Counted from the first letter of the stretch, positions 35,382 to 46,155 are shown. The stretch is DNA of 64,000 bases from Chryseobacterium paridis (GCF_016595215.1 NZ_JAENHK010000001.1:124001-188000), one strand, 5' to 3'. Numbers and translations: made by a program. Notes: generated by a model not told the origin, from the letters alone.

Positions 35382-36205
35382 TCAGAAAAGTTAGTTACTA
35401 TTTTTAAAAGATCGGCAGTATCAAGATCCTGAATTTCTTCTGTCTCATCTTCCTGGAGCAAATGCTTATGATCATCATAATAAAAAATTTTCCATTCTTT
35501 ATTGTCATACTCCAAAGCGGATAAATTCTCTATCCAATCACCAGAATTAAGATAGGTACAAGAACCTTTTTTATTAACAACATTCCGAATCTGTGGTTGA
35601 TGAATGTGTCCGCAGATTACATAATCATAATGATTGTCTATGGCCAGTTCAGAAGCAGTAAGCTCAAAGTCTCCAATGTACTTCACCGCTTTTTTTACAT
35701 TGTTCTTGATTTTCTTTGAAAATGAATATTTCTCTCTACCCATCTTCTCTAAGATCCAATTGACAACATTATTGATTACAATCAGCATATCATATCCTTT
35801 TCCACCCAGTTTTGCGATCCATTTGGAGTGTTGAACAGATGCATCAAATACATCCCCGTGAAAAATCCATGTTTTCTTTTTATCGATATCAAGACAAATT
35901 TTGTTACAGACCTTCAGTTTACCTAATTCAAAATCGGTAAACTTCCTGAACATTTCATCATGATTTCCTGTGATGTAGTACACATCAGTATTTTTAGTGG
36001 CAAAAGAGAGAATCTTCTTGATTACCTTCAGGTGAGGTTTAGGGAAGTAAGACTTTTTGAACTGCCAGATATCTATAATATCACCATTCAAAACCAAAGT
36101 TTTAGGTTGAATAGAATTCAGATATCTTAATAATTCTTTAGCCTTACATCCATAAGTTCCCAAATGTACATCCGAAATAACAACTAATTCAACGTTTCTT
36201 CTCAT
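35378..36205 (-). CDS. UDP-2,3-diacylglucosamine diphosphatase-like metallophosphoesterase
   Basis: A 275-residue calcineurin-like phosphoesterase with the metal motifs ISDVHLGTYG, NGDIIDIW, TGNHDE and ICGHIHQPQ. The spacing resembles LpxH-type enzymes, which cleave UDP-2,3-diacylglucosamine in lipid A synthesis, and its YbbF-like relatives. Lipid A clusters are not next to it, so a different sugar-lipid pyrophosphate is possible. The frame is open upstream to 36217; I chose the ATG at 36205 (MRRNVELVV). It is coupled with the glycosyltransferase gene behind it. Confidence 0.85.
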   Translation of the reverse strand: MRRNVELVVISDVHLGTYGCKAKELLRYLNSIQPKTLVLNGDIIDIWQFKKSYFPKPHLKVIKKILSFATKNTDVYYITGNHDEMFRKFTDFELGKLKVCNKICLDIDKKKTWIFHGDVFDASVQHSKWIAKLGGKGYDMLIVINNVVNWILEKMGREKYSFSKKIKNNVKKAVKYIGDFELTASELAIDNHYDYVICGHIHQPQIRNVVNKKGSCTYLNSGDWIENLSALEYDNKEWKIFYYDDHKHLLQEDETEEIQDLDTADLLKIVTNFSE

Positions 36206-36263
36206 AGTTTTATGCAAAGAAACTAATTGAAAGTTAACTATATATGAATGTTATATTATTTTT

Positions 36264-37004
36264 TTACAAAGAGTTCATTAACTCCTCTGTGATTTCCATG
36301 TTATGATACACGTTTTGCACATCATCATCCTCTTCAAAGCGGTCAAGCATTTTCATATTCGCTTTAAACTGCTCTTCAGTAACCTCTTTGGTATTGTTTG
36401 GAATTCTTTGAAGTTCTGCACTTTTAACCTCAATTTTTAGCTCATCTAATTTATGAGACAAAGAACCAAAATCTTCAAAAGCAGTAGTAATCATTATTTC
36501 TTCATCATCTTTATCTATATCTTCTGCTCCTCCATCAATCATCTCCATTTCGAATTCATCCCAATCCATTTTCACCTGTGCCGTATCAATATAGAATATT
36601 CCTTTTCTGTCAAAGATAAATGCTAATTCCCCGTTCTTTCCAAGGTTACCATCGAATTTATTGAAAACAGCTCTTACATTAGCTACCGTTCTGGTTGTAT
36701 TATTTGTAGTACATTCTACGAAAAATGCTACTCCTCCCTGACCATATCCTTCATAGGTAACTTCTTCATAGTTTTCAGCATCTGCACCACTTGCTTTTTT
36801 GATTGCTCTTTCTACATTATCTTTAGGCATGTTTGCCCCTTTTGCATTTTGGATACATCTTCTCAAAGCAGGGTTTGCTTCAGGATCTGTTCCACCAGCT
36901 TTTACTGCTAATGCTATATCTTTACCAATTTTAGAGAAAGTTTTGGCCATTTTATCCCAGCGGGCCATTTTAGAAGCTTTTCTATATTCAAATGCTCTTC
37001 CCAT
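36264..37004 (-). CDS. yebC: YebC/PmpR family protein
   Basis: A 246-residue protein with the family start MGRAFEYRKASKMARWDKMAKTF (cited in part) and ARRCIQNAKGANMPKDNVERAIKKA-like central part, three domains in all. YebC/TACO1 family members assist ribosomes at proline stretches or act as DNA-binding regulators; many older notes call them transcriptional regulators. The visible sequence has the acidic C-terminal NMKMLDRFEEDDDVQNVYHNM of the family. A TAATTTTG box (37025-37032) just upstream may be its -7 element. Confidence 0.94.
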   Translation of the reverse strand: MGRAFEYRKASKMARWDKMAKTFSKIGKDIALAVKAGGTDPEANPALRRCIQNAKGANMPKDNVERAIKKASGADAENYEEVTYEGYGQGGVAFFVECTTNNTTRTVANVRAVFNKFDGNLGKNGELAFIFDRKGIFYIDTAQVKMDWDEFEMEMIDGGAEDIDKDDEEIMITTAFEDFGSLSHKLDELKIEVKSAELQRIPNNTKEVTEEQFKANMKMLDRFEEDDDVQNVYHNMEITEELMNSL

Positions 37005-37053
37005 TTTAATTTTTAAATTTTCAACAAAATTACTTAAAAGTCAACAAAAAAAA

Positions 37054-37079
37054 AATACCTCCAAAAAATTGGAGGTATT
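37054..37079 (-). terminator. Intrinsic terminator of ompA-like gene
   Basis: An 11-bp stem (37054-37064 with 37069-37079) with an AAAA loop is followed on the minus strand by a long T run. It ends transcription from the ompA-like gene 20 bases upstream. Confidence 0.88.
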
Positions 37080-37098
37080 AATTATTTAGAAAAATTAA

Positions 37099-38607
37099 TT
37101 ATTTTTTCTTTTTAGCTGTCGCTTTCTTAGCTGGAGCTTTTTTCTTAGCTGTTGCTTTCTTCTTAGCTGTTGCTTTTTTAACTGGAGCATCCGCGTAATC
37201 TTTCTTAGCGATTGTATTCCATTGAGCATCATCTTCGATAGCAGTTACAACTACTTTTCTATCAGCTTGTCTTTCAGCGTCAGTTGCAGTTGCAGGAACT
37301 GTAGCTTTAGCTTTACCAACACCTACTGATTTAAGTGAGTTAGACTCTACACCTCTTGCATCTAAAGCAGCAACCACAGAAGCAGCTCTTTCTCTAGATA
37401 ACTTCAAGTTGTAAACTTCAGAACCTTTAGCATCTGTTCTACCTTCTAATAGATAGTGACCTCCATCTTTCTTAATGATTTCAGCAGCTCTATCTAATGC
37501 TGGTTTAGACTCAGCTTTGATTGAAGATTTGTTGAAATCGAAATAAACATTTCTGAATTCGTTTTCTACTTCAGTAGCTGTTTGTTTTTTAGGCTTAGGA
37601 CATCCGTTGTATTCTGGTAATCCAGGAACTGTAGGACAAGCATCATCTTTATCTAAGATTCCGTCTCCGTCAGTATCTGGCCAAGGACAACCGTTGTTTT
37701 CAGCTGGACCTGCAACTGTAGGACAAGCATCATCTTTATCGATAACACCATCTCCGTCAGTATCTGGCCAAGGACAACCGTTGTTTTCAACTGGTCCTGC
37801 TACATCTGGACATTGATCGTCTTTATCTGGAACTCCATCACCGTCAGTATCAGGACATCCTTGGAATTCTGGTAAACCTGGAGTATCAGGACAAAGATCA
37901 TCTTTATCTAAGATACCATCCTTATCTCTATCTCTGTTACCAAATCTGAATAATAATGAAGCAGAAGCTTGCCAGAAGTTAGCAACGTTAGATTTATCAC
38001 CTGGAGTTGATACATAATCTCCTTGAATACCTAAACCGAAGTTTTTAGTTACCCAGAAGTTAGCACCTGCACCAGTAGAAACTGTAAAGAAGTTAGCTTT
38101 ACCATTTTCGTTACCACCGTCTCCGTTACTTACCCACTCACCATTAACAGATTGTCTTGGGAAAGTTAGAGAAGTATAATCATGTCTTAAATAGTTAGCA
38201 CCTACTCTTAAGTAAGGGTCAAACCAAGATTCTTCGTTCCATAAAAGACCTGCAGCTTTAGCTTGGAAACCAAGACCCGTCATTAACATAAATTCTTTCC
38301 CCATGTTGAATCTTTTATTCTCAACATTTCCTACGGAAGTCTGCCAGTCAATAACTAAACCTTTACCAATGTTTCTAGCAACTGTAAGTTTAGATAATGG
38401 AGGAGTAATAGAGAAGTTGTTCATATTGAACATTGTCTTCGTTAAATTTCTCGCACTGAAAGTGTTACCAAAGTCACTTCGTATTGCTTTATGGTTTTCT
38501 GCATGAGCACCAACTCCGATCAACCACGGATTATTGGTAGTCTGCGCGAAAACAGTAGAGGCAACGGTAAGCGCCAATGCTGAAATTCCTAATTTTAGAT
38601 TTTTCAT
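37099..38607 (-). CDS. OmpA-family outer membrane protein with TSP3 repeats and Lys-rich tail
   Basis: A 502-residue protein. After a Sec signal (1-21), residues about 22-225 form an 8-strand-type outer membrane barrel. Next come about five thrombospondin type 3 calcium repeats (DTDGDGVPDKDDQCP type, about 230-335). The OmpA peptidoglycan-binding domain (about 345-455) has YFDFNKSSIKAESKPAL and GRTDAKGSEVYNLKLSRERA. The last ~30 residues are an unusual Ala/Lys tail of ATAKKK-like repeats, resembling a histone H1 tail. It anchors the outer membrane to the cell wall and is likely abundant. Confidence 0.94.
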   Translation of the reverse strand: MKNLKLGISALALTVASTVFAQTTNNPWLIGVGAHAENHKAIRSDFGNTFSARNLTKTMFNMNNFSITPPLSKLTVARNIGKGLVIDWQTSVGNVENKRFNMGKEFMLMTGLGFQAKAAGLLWNEESWFDPYLRVGANYLRHDYTSLTFPRQSVNGEWVSNGDGGNENGKANFFTVSTGAGANFWVTKNFGLGIQGDYVSTPGDKSNVANFWQASASLLFRFGNRDRDKDGILDKDDLCPDTPGLPEFQGCPDTDGDGVPDKDDQCPDVAGPVENNGCPWPDTDGDGVIDKDDACPTVAGPAENNGCPWPDTDGDGILDKDDACPTVPGLPEYNGCPKPKKQTATEVENEFRNVYFDFNKSSIKAESKPALDRAAEIIKKDGGHYLLEGRTDAKGSEVYNLKLSRERAASVVAALDARGVESNSLKSVGVGKAKATVPATATDAERQADRKVVVTAIEDDAQWNTIAKKDYADAPVKKATAKKKATAKKKAPAKKATAKKKK

Positions 38608-38636
38608 AGAATTAAATGATTAAATAATTGATATTG

Positions 38637-38668
38637 CAAAATAAATATAATTTTTCTTTATATACAAA
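38637..38668 (-). promoter_or_regulatory. Candidate promoter of the ompA-like gene
   Basis: On the minus strand TTTG (38665-38668), a 20-nt spacer and TTATTTTG (38637-38644) fit the consensus with one mismatch. The ATG is 30 nt downstream. Confidence 0.55.
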
Positions 38669-38684
38669 GTTTTTTGAATGATTT

Positions 38685-39143
38685 TTAACTTTTCTTTAAT
38701 ATTCTATCGAGGGTTCGTTTATTTTCTCTATCTTTTATCGCTTCCCTTTTATCAAAAAGCTTTTTACCTCTGGCAAGGGCTATTAAGACCTTAGCTTTTC
38801 CCTTTTCGGTAATATATAATTTCAGAGGTATAATTGTGTTCCCTGCATCTTTTAACTTTTTTTCGAATTTTTGTAATTCTTTTTTGTGCAAGAGCAATTT
38901 CCGTTCCCTTTTTGTTTTATGATTGTAAAAAGTTCCCAATTTATACTCATCAATCATCATATTAATGATATATAATTCCCCATCAATAAACTGACAGAAG
39001 GATTCTGCAATGGATGCTTTAGAAGAACGCAAAGATTTTATTTCTGTACCTGTTAAAACCATTCCTGCTTCTACTTCTTCTACGATTTCATACTCAAATC
39101 GGGCTTTTCTATTTAATATGTTGACTGTTTTTTCGATCTTCAT
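38685..39143 (-). CDS. smpB: SsrA-binding protein
   Basis: A 152-residue SmpB, the partner of tmRNA in rescue of stalled ribosomes. The oligonucleotide-binding barrel shows NRKARFEYEIVEEVEAGMVLTG (in part), GTEIKSLRSSKASIAESFC and the C-terminal ARGKKLFDKREAIKDRE that enters the empty A-site path. Length is normal. The tmRNA gene is not in this window. The gene reads alone on the minus strand behind the ompA-like gene, about 40 nt upstream of its promoter region, and diverges from the ABC-F gene. Confidence 0.97.
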   Translation of the reverse strand: MKIEKTVNILNRKARFEYEIVEEVEAGMVLTGTEIKSLRSSKASIAESFCQFIDGELYIINMMIDEYKLGTFYNHKTKRERKLLLHKKELQKFEKKLKDAGNTIIPLKLYITEKGKAKVLIALARGKKLFDKREAIKDRENKRTLDRILKKS

Positions 39144-39190
39144 TATATTAAAATTTCATTATGAAATATACAAAAATACCTTTCATTTAA

Positions 39191-40885
<1,695 letters not shown>

Positions 40886-40910
40886 TTGACTAAGAAAATA
40901 TTTAAAATAA

Positions 40911-40936
40911 AAAAGCCTCAAATATTTGAGGCTTTT
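40911..40936. terminator. Bidirectional terminator
   Basis: A 12-bp or longer perfect dyad (40911-40936) flanked by A and T runs lies between the convergent ABC-F and M48 protease genes. Confidence 0.9.
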
Positions 40937-40954
40937 TTTATTTAGGACATCAAG

Positions 40955-41767
40955 CTATTTCGTAAGCTTAGCTGTCGGTAAAGTAACCGTGCCCGGATCT
41001 TTCCATAACCCATCTTTTTCTGCTCTCTTCTTTATATTCTGAGCTCTTTTTTCACTATCCGGGTGAGAATTAAACATTTTTTGGAAACCAGACTGTGTAC
41101 TTCCCTCTGAAAGCAATGCTAACTTTTTAAATGCCGTATATTCTGCTACCACATTGTATTTATTAGCCTTCATAAAATCGTAAGAATAAACATCTGCTTC
41201 AGATTCCTGCTTTTTACTATGAGAAGCATCCAGGAATGCATTGGCCATCTTACCAACCTGGCTATCATTTAGGGTAGCTACAGTAGATGAAGCGGAAGAT
41301 GCCGCATCCAAAGCCGCTGCTTTTAAGTAAGCCGATTTAATGGCATCTTTTGTATCCTGATTTTTCACATGTCCTATTTCATGTCCTATTACTGCTAACA
41401 ACTCATCATCGGTCATGATATCCATTAATGATGAAAATACCCGCACACTTCCGTCGGCACAAGCAAAGGCATTGATGTCTTTTACTTTATATACTTTATA
41501 GTTAAGATTGAGACCATCTTGTGATTTATGCTTACCAAAAAGCTTATTCAGTCTTACCGTATAAGGGTCTTTTGCCCCTGCAACCGGATTATTTTTATCC
41601 ATCCAATCTACAGACTCTTTAGATAATTTTACAGCATCTTCATTAGTGAATGTTAATGCTTTTGCTCCTTTAGAAGCTACATCAGTGATTTTTCCGAGGT
41701 TAATTTTCTGCCCTTGAAATGCATGTACAGCTCCTATTAAGCATATACTTAAAATAATTTTCTTCAT
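40955..41767 (-). CDS. M48 family metalloprotease
   Basis: A 270-residue exported protein with a Sec signal (about 1-18, hydrophobic). The zinc-binding VIGHEIGHVKNQDTKD and the third ligand Glu in SKKQESEADVYSYDF are the M48 (Oma1/LoiP-like) hallmarks, and SHPDSEKRAQNIKKRA near the end is also typical. It should act in the periplasm on damaged or unfolded envelope proteins. It is monocistronic; the C-terminal 20 residues after that motif are Thr/Lys-rich. Confidence 0.92.
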   Translation of the reverse strand: MKKIILSICLIGAVHAFQGQKINLGKITDVASKGAKALTFTNEDAVKLSKESVDWMDKNNPVAGAKDPYTVRLNKLFGKHKSQDGLNLNYKVYKVKDINAFACADGSVRVFSSLMDIMTDDELLAVIGHEIGHVKNQDTKDAIKSAYLKAAALDAASSASSTVATLNDSQVGKMANAFLDASHSKKQESEADVYSYDFMKANKYNVVAEYTAFKKLALLSEGSTQSGFQKMFNSHPDSEKRAQNIKKRAEKDGLWKDPGTVTLPTAKLTK

Positions 41768-41813
41768 ATAAATTATATTTTGGTTTGAGCAGCGAATATA
41801 TAATTTTTTTAAC

Positions 41814-41851
41814 TAAAAAAGTCCCTTTCTAGAAAATTCCAGAAAGAGACT
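41814..41851 (-). terminator. Intrinsic terminator of the ferritin-like genes
   Basis: An 11-bp stem (41820-41830 with 41841-41851, one G-U pair) with a T run on the minus strand, 25 bases past the stop at 41876. Confidence 0.75.
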
Positions 41852-41875
41852 CACACCTAATATTAAGAAATCACT

Positions 41876-42691
41876 TTATACAATAAACAAAGAAGCAATT
41901 GCAGTTGCGTCACTACCACTTAAAATTTCATCATAAGCGGCAGAACCAGCTGCTGCTCCAAATGCTGTTGCAGTATTGTATCCAGCTTGATTTGTATTAT
42001 CTTCTCCTGCATATACAGGGTTTGTAGCGGCAGGCATATTTCCACCATTCGCTAGTTCTATCCATCCTTTATTAGCCCTCATTCTTCTTACTTGAGAAGC
42101 ATGTCTTGCTTCAACTGAATGAATTTGTAAAGCAGCCTGTAACACGACTTTATTTGACATCACATTTCCCGCCTGTCCTTTGTATGCTCTTACACCGGTG
42201 TCTTCAAAAGCCTGAGCGAGAACTAAAAATTGATTATAATCTGTAAACGGAGCAAAATTACCTCCGGCAGTAAAGTCAAAATTAGGTTTTGCTCCTGGTG
42301 TAACCCCTAGGGACGTCAATGTACTTTTTAGAAAACCCACATGTGCAGATTCATGCTTAGAAATTTGCATAAAAACTGTACGATCCCCATTAGGAATTAA
42401 ACCTGCTGCACCTAGCCCCATAGCGTAATATTCATTTTCTAAATATTCTAAAGTTAAAGCTAATTGTAATGCATCTGTTAAAGCAGTTTTAAAGAAACTT
42501 CCCGGAACTTCTATGCTTTGAGTCTCTGCTTTAGCAGGAGTTGACATTGCTAGCCCTAGTCCAAGAGGAACAGATGCAATGGCCGCTTTCTTTCCAAACG
42601 CAGAAATATTTGTAAGGGTTTCTAATCTTGAAGCTTCTGTTGTAAAAAATTTATCATCAGAAAATTTATCTAGTAATTTAAGAATGTTCAT
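41876..42691 (-). CDS. Exported ferritin-like domain protein
   Basis: A 271-residue protein of the ferritin-like PF13668 group. It has a long N-terminal stretch with FGKKAAIASVPLGLGLAMSTPAKA (signal region, about 33-55) and then helices carrying LALTLEYLENEYYAMGL, SKHESAHVGFLKSTL, AFEDTGVRAYKG and IHSVEARHASQVRRMR. The Glu and His residues match a di-iron-type site. The N-terminal 30 residues precede the signal-like region and might be a Tat-type leader without an RR motif. Partner of the next gene, 25 nt upstream. Function is unknown; desiccation or oxidative stress roles have been suggested for relatives. Confidence 0.85.
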   Translation of the reverse strand: MNILKLLDKFSDDKFFTTEASRLETLTNISAFGKKAAIASVPLGLGLAMSTPAKAETQSIEVPGSFFKTALTDALQLALTLEYLENEYYAMGLGAAGLIPNGDRTVFMQISKHESAHVGFLKSTLTSLGVTPGAKPNFDFTAGGNFAPFTDYNQFLVLAQAFEDTGVRAYKGQAGNVMSNKVVLQAALQIHSVEARHASQVRRMRANKGWIELANGGNMPAATNPVYAGEDNTNQAGYNTATAFGAAAGSAAYDEILSGSDATAIASLFIV

Positions 42692-42716
42692 AACTGTAAG
42701 TTTAAAAGTTAATAGT

Positions 42717-43427
42717 TTAATTAATGCCTCTTTCTTTCCATGTAAATGGCGTTTTTATAAATCCTCCAGCAGCCATTACTATATCTTTTGGCTCTTTAGC
42801 TACATCCAATCCGTTAGCATCTATAACATCATCTCCAGAAAAATCAGCTGATCCTGGATTAATAGCATTTCTTATTGCAGATGCATGTCTGGCTTCTACA
42901 GAAACGATCTTCCCTGCAATTACCAAGTAGTCTGGTTTTGTAATATACTTTGCTGCAGCATTATATGCTGCTACACCTGTATCTTCCAAAGCCTTTGCTG
43001 TAGCTAATACCGAACTCCTATTACTAAAATTTACGTTGGGATATTGAAACTCAAGCTTTGGTAATACATTAGAAGTTACCCCACTTATTGCAGCTTTAAA
43101 AAAATCACGATGAATGACTTCGTGATGATATAAATCTGTAAATAATTCTTTTTCAGCAGTTGAAATTCCAGTATAGAAACTGTTAACTACTTTTGTATAA
43201 AAATCTGCTTCAAGCTGCTCAAGAGCATACGCATAATTAAGTACACCTACATCTCCGGATCCAAGATCAAATACTTTGCTATCATCCATCTGGAAATCAT
43301 CATTATCGTCACAACCCACTAATGCTAAGCCTGCCATAGCAAGCCCAATACCTCCGAGTTTCAAGAAATTTCTTCTCCCTGTATCCAAGGTTGCTCCCTG
43401 GTTAGAAACATTAATTGTCTTTTTCAT
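42717..43427 (-). CDS. Tat-exported ferritin-like lipoprotein
   Basis: A 236-residue protein with a twin-arginine signal (TGRRNFLKLGGIGLAMAGLALVGC) ending in a lipobox-like LVGC at about residue 39, so it is probably folded and loaded with metal before export and lipid-anchored. The ferritin-like helices have YALEQLEADFYTKVV, HHEVIHRDFFKAAI, ALEDTGVAAYNAAAK and VSVEARHASAIRNAI. It is a divergent relative of the adjacent 41876-42691 protein. The two genes are 25 nt apart and should be cotranscribed. A di-iron or other metal oxidase role is possible. Confidence 0.87.
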   Translation of the reverse strand: MKKTINVSNQGATLDTGRRNFLKLGGIGLAMAGLALVGCDDNDDFQMDDSKVFDLGSGDVGVLNYAYALEQLEADFYTKVVNSFYTGISTAEKELFTDLYHHEVIHRDFFKAAISGVTSNVLPKLEFQYPNVNFSNRSSVLATAKALEDTGVAAYNAAAKYITKPDYLVIAGKIVSVEARHASAIRNAINPGSADFSGDDVIDANGLDVAKEPKDIVMAAGGFIKTPFTWKERGIN

Positions 43428-43675
43428 AATATTAATTTTAAAGTGTTTAGTTATTTAATATCATTTACGACAATCCATTATGTTTGGATTTACAAAATCC
43501 AAAATTTTATTAATTCTTATTAGAGTTTTATGATTTTTTAATATTAAACAACTAAAAACCAAAACATTAAATATTTACAATGAATTAAATTCAGATGTAT
43601 TTTATGCGACCTGGCTCCTTTATTTTATATTATTATATTAACGGTTGATCATTCCTTTTTAAAATATATTTTCCC

Positions 43676-43683
43676 TATTTTTG
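43676..43683 (+). promoter_or_regulatory. -7 element of recJ
   Basis: TATTTTTG matches TAnnTTTG, only 4 nt before the recJ ATG; a start 7 nt on would make the mRNA nearly leaderless. No -33 box at 19-21 nt was found. The gap 43428-43675 is AT-rich with nothing else visible. Confidence 0.4.
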
Positions 43684-43687
43684 TGAA

Positions 43688-45400
43688 ATGAGTCAAAAAT
43701 GGATTTACAGACCTGAACCCGATGAGGAAGTTGTAGACAGATTAAGTTCGTCCCTTGGTTTCGGAACTTTTGAATCTAAACTTCTTGTTCTTAGAGGAAT
43801 TGACAATTATCAAAAGGCCCGAGAATTTTTTAAGCCTAATCTTACCGATATACACAGTCCCTTTTTAATGGCTGATATGCAAAAAGCAGTAGAGCGTATT
43901 GCAACAGCAATTGAAAATGGAGAAAAAATATTAGTCTACGGCGATTATGACGTAGACGGAACCACAGCTGTTGCACTAATGTATCTGTACCTCAGCAAAA
44001 TAGTTCAAAAAAAATACCTGGATTATTATATTCCTGATAGAAATTCCGAAGGTTATGGGATTTCAACAGAGGGGATTGATTTTGCAAAAGAAAATGGCTT
44101 TTCTTTAATTATTGCACTGGATTGTGGCATCAAGGCTATTGATATGATCAGCTATGCACAAAGTTTAGATGTTGATTTTATTATTTGTGACCACCATTTA
44201 CCTGGTGAAGAGATTCCCAATGCCGTTGCCGTTCTGGATCCTAAACGAAGTGACTGCAGATATCCTTTCAAGGAACTTTCAGGATGTGGAGTAGGTTTCA
44301 AATTATGTCAGGGATTAAATACAATTTATAAAATTCCAGATGCTGAATTATTTGAATTAACAGATCTTCTCGCTATATCTATTGCAGCTGATATTGTTTC
44401 CATGACGGGAGAAAACAGGGTTTTAGCTAAAATGGGCTTGAAAACTCTAAGAAAAACAAGAAACTTGGGCTTAAGACTTCTCATTCCTGAAGACAAACTT
44501 TCTCATTTCGAAATTTCAAATATTGTATTTGAGATTGCTCCAAAAATTAATGCTGCGGGTAGAATTTCTCATGGAAAGGCAGCCGTAGAACTGATGGTTT
44601 CGGATAATCTGAAGCACGCCCATCAGATCGTGAGTGATATCATGGGGCTTAATGATGAAAGACGTGAGCTTGATATGAACTCGACACTTTCTGCATTAAA
44701 CCAAATTATAGAATCACAGCAACAAACCAAGCTTACTACTATTGTTTATCATCCGGAATGGAATAAAGGAGTTATAGGAATTGTAGCTTCAAGACTTATT
44801 GAAACCTATTACAAACCTACTTTGGTTTTTACCGATGGAAATAATGGTGAAATGGTAGCATCAGCAAGATCAGTTTCTGATTTTGATGTGCATGAGGCAT
44901 TGGATCTTTGTTCTGAATATTTTCTAAAATTTGGAGGCCATCATGCCGCTGCCGGACTTTCGATGGAAAAATCAAAATTTGAAGCTTTTAAAGAAAAATT
45001 CGAAAAGGTGGTCACTGAAAAGATTCAGGAGCATCAAAAGGAAGCTTCCATCATCATTGATTCTGAAATTGAAATAGATGAGATCAACAGAGAGTTTATT
45101 AACTTCCATAGGAAATTAGCACCATTTGGACCTCATAATATGAAACCTATTCTGGCATTAAAAAACCAGAAACTATCGGGATATATAAAAACAATGGGAA
45201 AAGATAATAACCATGTTAAGTTTTATATTAAACAAGAATCTACTGGCAGAAATATCGAATGTGTTGGTTTTAAATTAGGCCAATTCTCAGAAGATTTCAG
45301 AAACAAATATTTTGATTTGGCATTTACTTTAGAAGAAAACCATTGGAAAGGAAATGTAACTCATTATCTGAATATTAAGGATGTGAAGTTTAGAGATTAG
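43688..45400 (+). CDS. recJ: Single-stranded-DNA-specific exonuclease RecJ
   Basis: A 570-residue DHH-family nuclease that degrades single-stranded DNA 5' to 3' in recombination and repair. Motifs: VYGDYDVDGTTAVALM, LDCGIKAID, ICDHHLPGE (DHH), AADIVSM, and the C-terminal DHHA1 motif with KFGGHHAAAGLSM. The C-terminal OB-like part is present, so the length is normal. The stop codon (45398-45400) is the start of a heptamer repeat element that fills the gap to nadD. Whether nadD is in the same transcript is not clear. Confidence 0.95.
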   Translation: MSQKWIYRPEPDEEVVDRLSSSLGFGTFESKLLVLRGIDNYQKAREFFKPNLTDIHSPFLMADMQKAVERIATAIENGEKILVYGDYDVDGTTAVALMYLYLSKIVQKKYLDYYIPDRNSEGYGISTEGIDFAKENGFSLIIALDCGIKAIDMISYAQSLDVDFIICDHHLPGEEIPNAVAVLDPKRSDCRYPFKELSGCGVGFKLCQGLNTIYKIPDAELFELTDLLAISIAADIVSMTGENRVLAKMGLKTLRKTRNLGLRLLIPEDKLSHFEISNIVFEIAPKINAAGRISHGKAAVELMVSDNLKHAHQIVSDIMGLNDERRELDMNSTLSALNQIIESQQQTKLTTIVYHPEWNKGVIGIVASRLIETYYKPTLVFTDGNNGEMVASARSVSDFDVHEALDLCSEYFLKFGGHHAAAGLSMEKSKFEAFKEKFEKVVTEKIQEHQKEASIIIDSEIEIDEINREFINFHRKLAPFGPHNMKPILALKNQKLSGYIKTMGKDNNHVKFYIKQESTGRNIECVGFKLGQFSEDFRNKYFDLAFTLEENHWKGNVTHYLNIKDVKFRD

Positions 45401-45560
45401 GGATAAGGTTTTAGGTGCTAGGTAGCAGGTAGCAGAAAAACCAATACCCAGATTACTTATTTTTAATTGCTTTACATATTTCAAAGAGTTAAAAAGAAAT
45501 TTAATACCAACTACACAACACATTAATACTGCAATCTATAAACTATCATCTGCCATCTAA
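45397..45560. repeat. Inverted element of 5+5 heptamers between recJ and nadD
   Basis: Left arm 45397-45431 has five 7-mers with AG at positions 3-4, the first including the recJ stop codon. Right arm 45526-45560 has five in inverse orientation, ending 5 nt before the nadD ATG. The 94-nt loop (45432-45525) shows no coding sequence. The layout equals that at 27806-28252 but without a four-helix-bundle gene. Confidence 0.85.
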
Positions 45561-45565
45561 GTAAA

Positions 45566-46150
45566 ATGAAAAAAATCGGTCTCTTTTTCGGCTCATTTAA
45601 TCCAATACATATTGGACATCTTATTTTAGCGAATTACATTTTGGAGAATTCCGATATGGAGGAATTGTGGTTTGTTGTAAGCCCGCAAAATCCATTTAAG
45701 GATAAAAAATCGTTATTGAAAGATCATAACCGGTTAGATATGGTTCAGGCTGCAATAAAAAACTATCCTAACATGAGAGCTTCGAATGTAGAGTTTTCTC
45801 TTCCCAAGCCTAGCTATACGATCGATACGCTCACTTATCTTAATGAAAAATATCCTGATCATTCATTTAGTTTAATTATGGGTGAAGATAATCTGGATGG
45901 TCTTCATAAATGGAAAAACTCGGAAACACTGATAAAAAATTATCATATTATTGTGTATCCCAGAGTTTTTGAGGGTGAGAAAAAAGATTCAGATTATTTA
46001 CAACATGAAAATATTTCCCTTATTAAGGCACCTGTCATAGAAATTTCAGCAACAGAAATCCGCAGTATGATCAAGCAGGGCAAAAATGTAAGACCTATGC
46101 TTCCTCCCGAAGTTTTTGAATATTTGGATGGTAGTAGTTTTTATAAATAA
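45566..46150 (+). CDS. nadD: Nicotinate-nucleotide adenylyltransferase
   Basis: A 194-residue nucleotidyltransferase making NaAD from nicotinate mononucleotide and ATP in NAD synthesis. GSFNPIHIGHLILANY holds the HxGH ATP site; the C-terminal ISATEIRSMIKQGKNVR is the second nucleotide motif. Length is usual. The two genes of unknown role behind it start 5 bases after its stop and are probably in its operon. Confidence 0.95.
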   Translation: MKKIGLFFGSFNPIHIGHLILANYILENSDMEELWFVVSPQNPFKDKKSLLKDHNRLDMVQAAIKNYPNMRASNVEFSLPKPSYTIDTLTYLNEKYPDHSFSLIMGEDNLDGLHKWKNSETLIKNYHIIVYPRVFEGEKKDSDYLQHENISLIKAPVIEISATEIRSMIKQGKNVRPMLPPEVFEYLDGSSFYK

Positions 46151-46155
46151 TTTGT

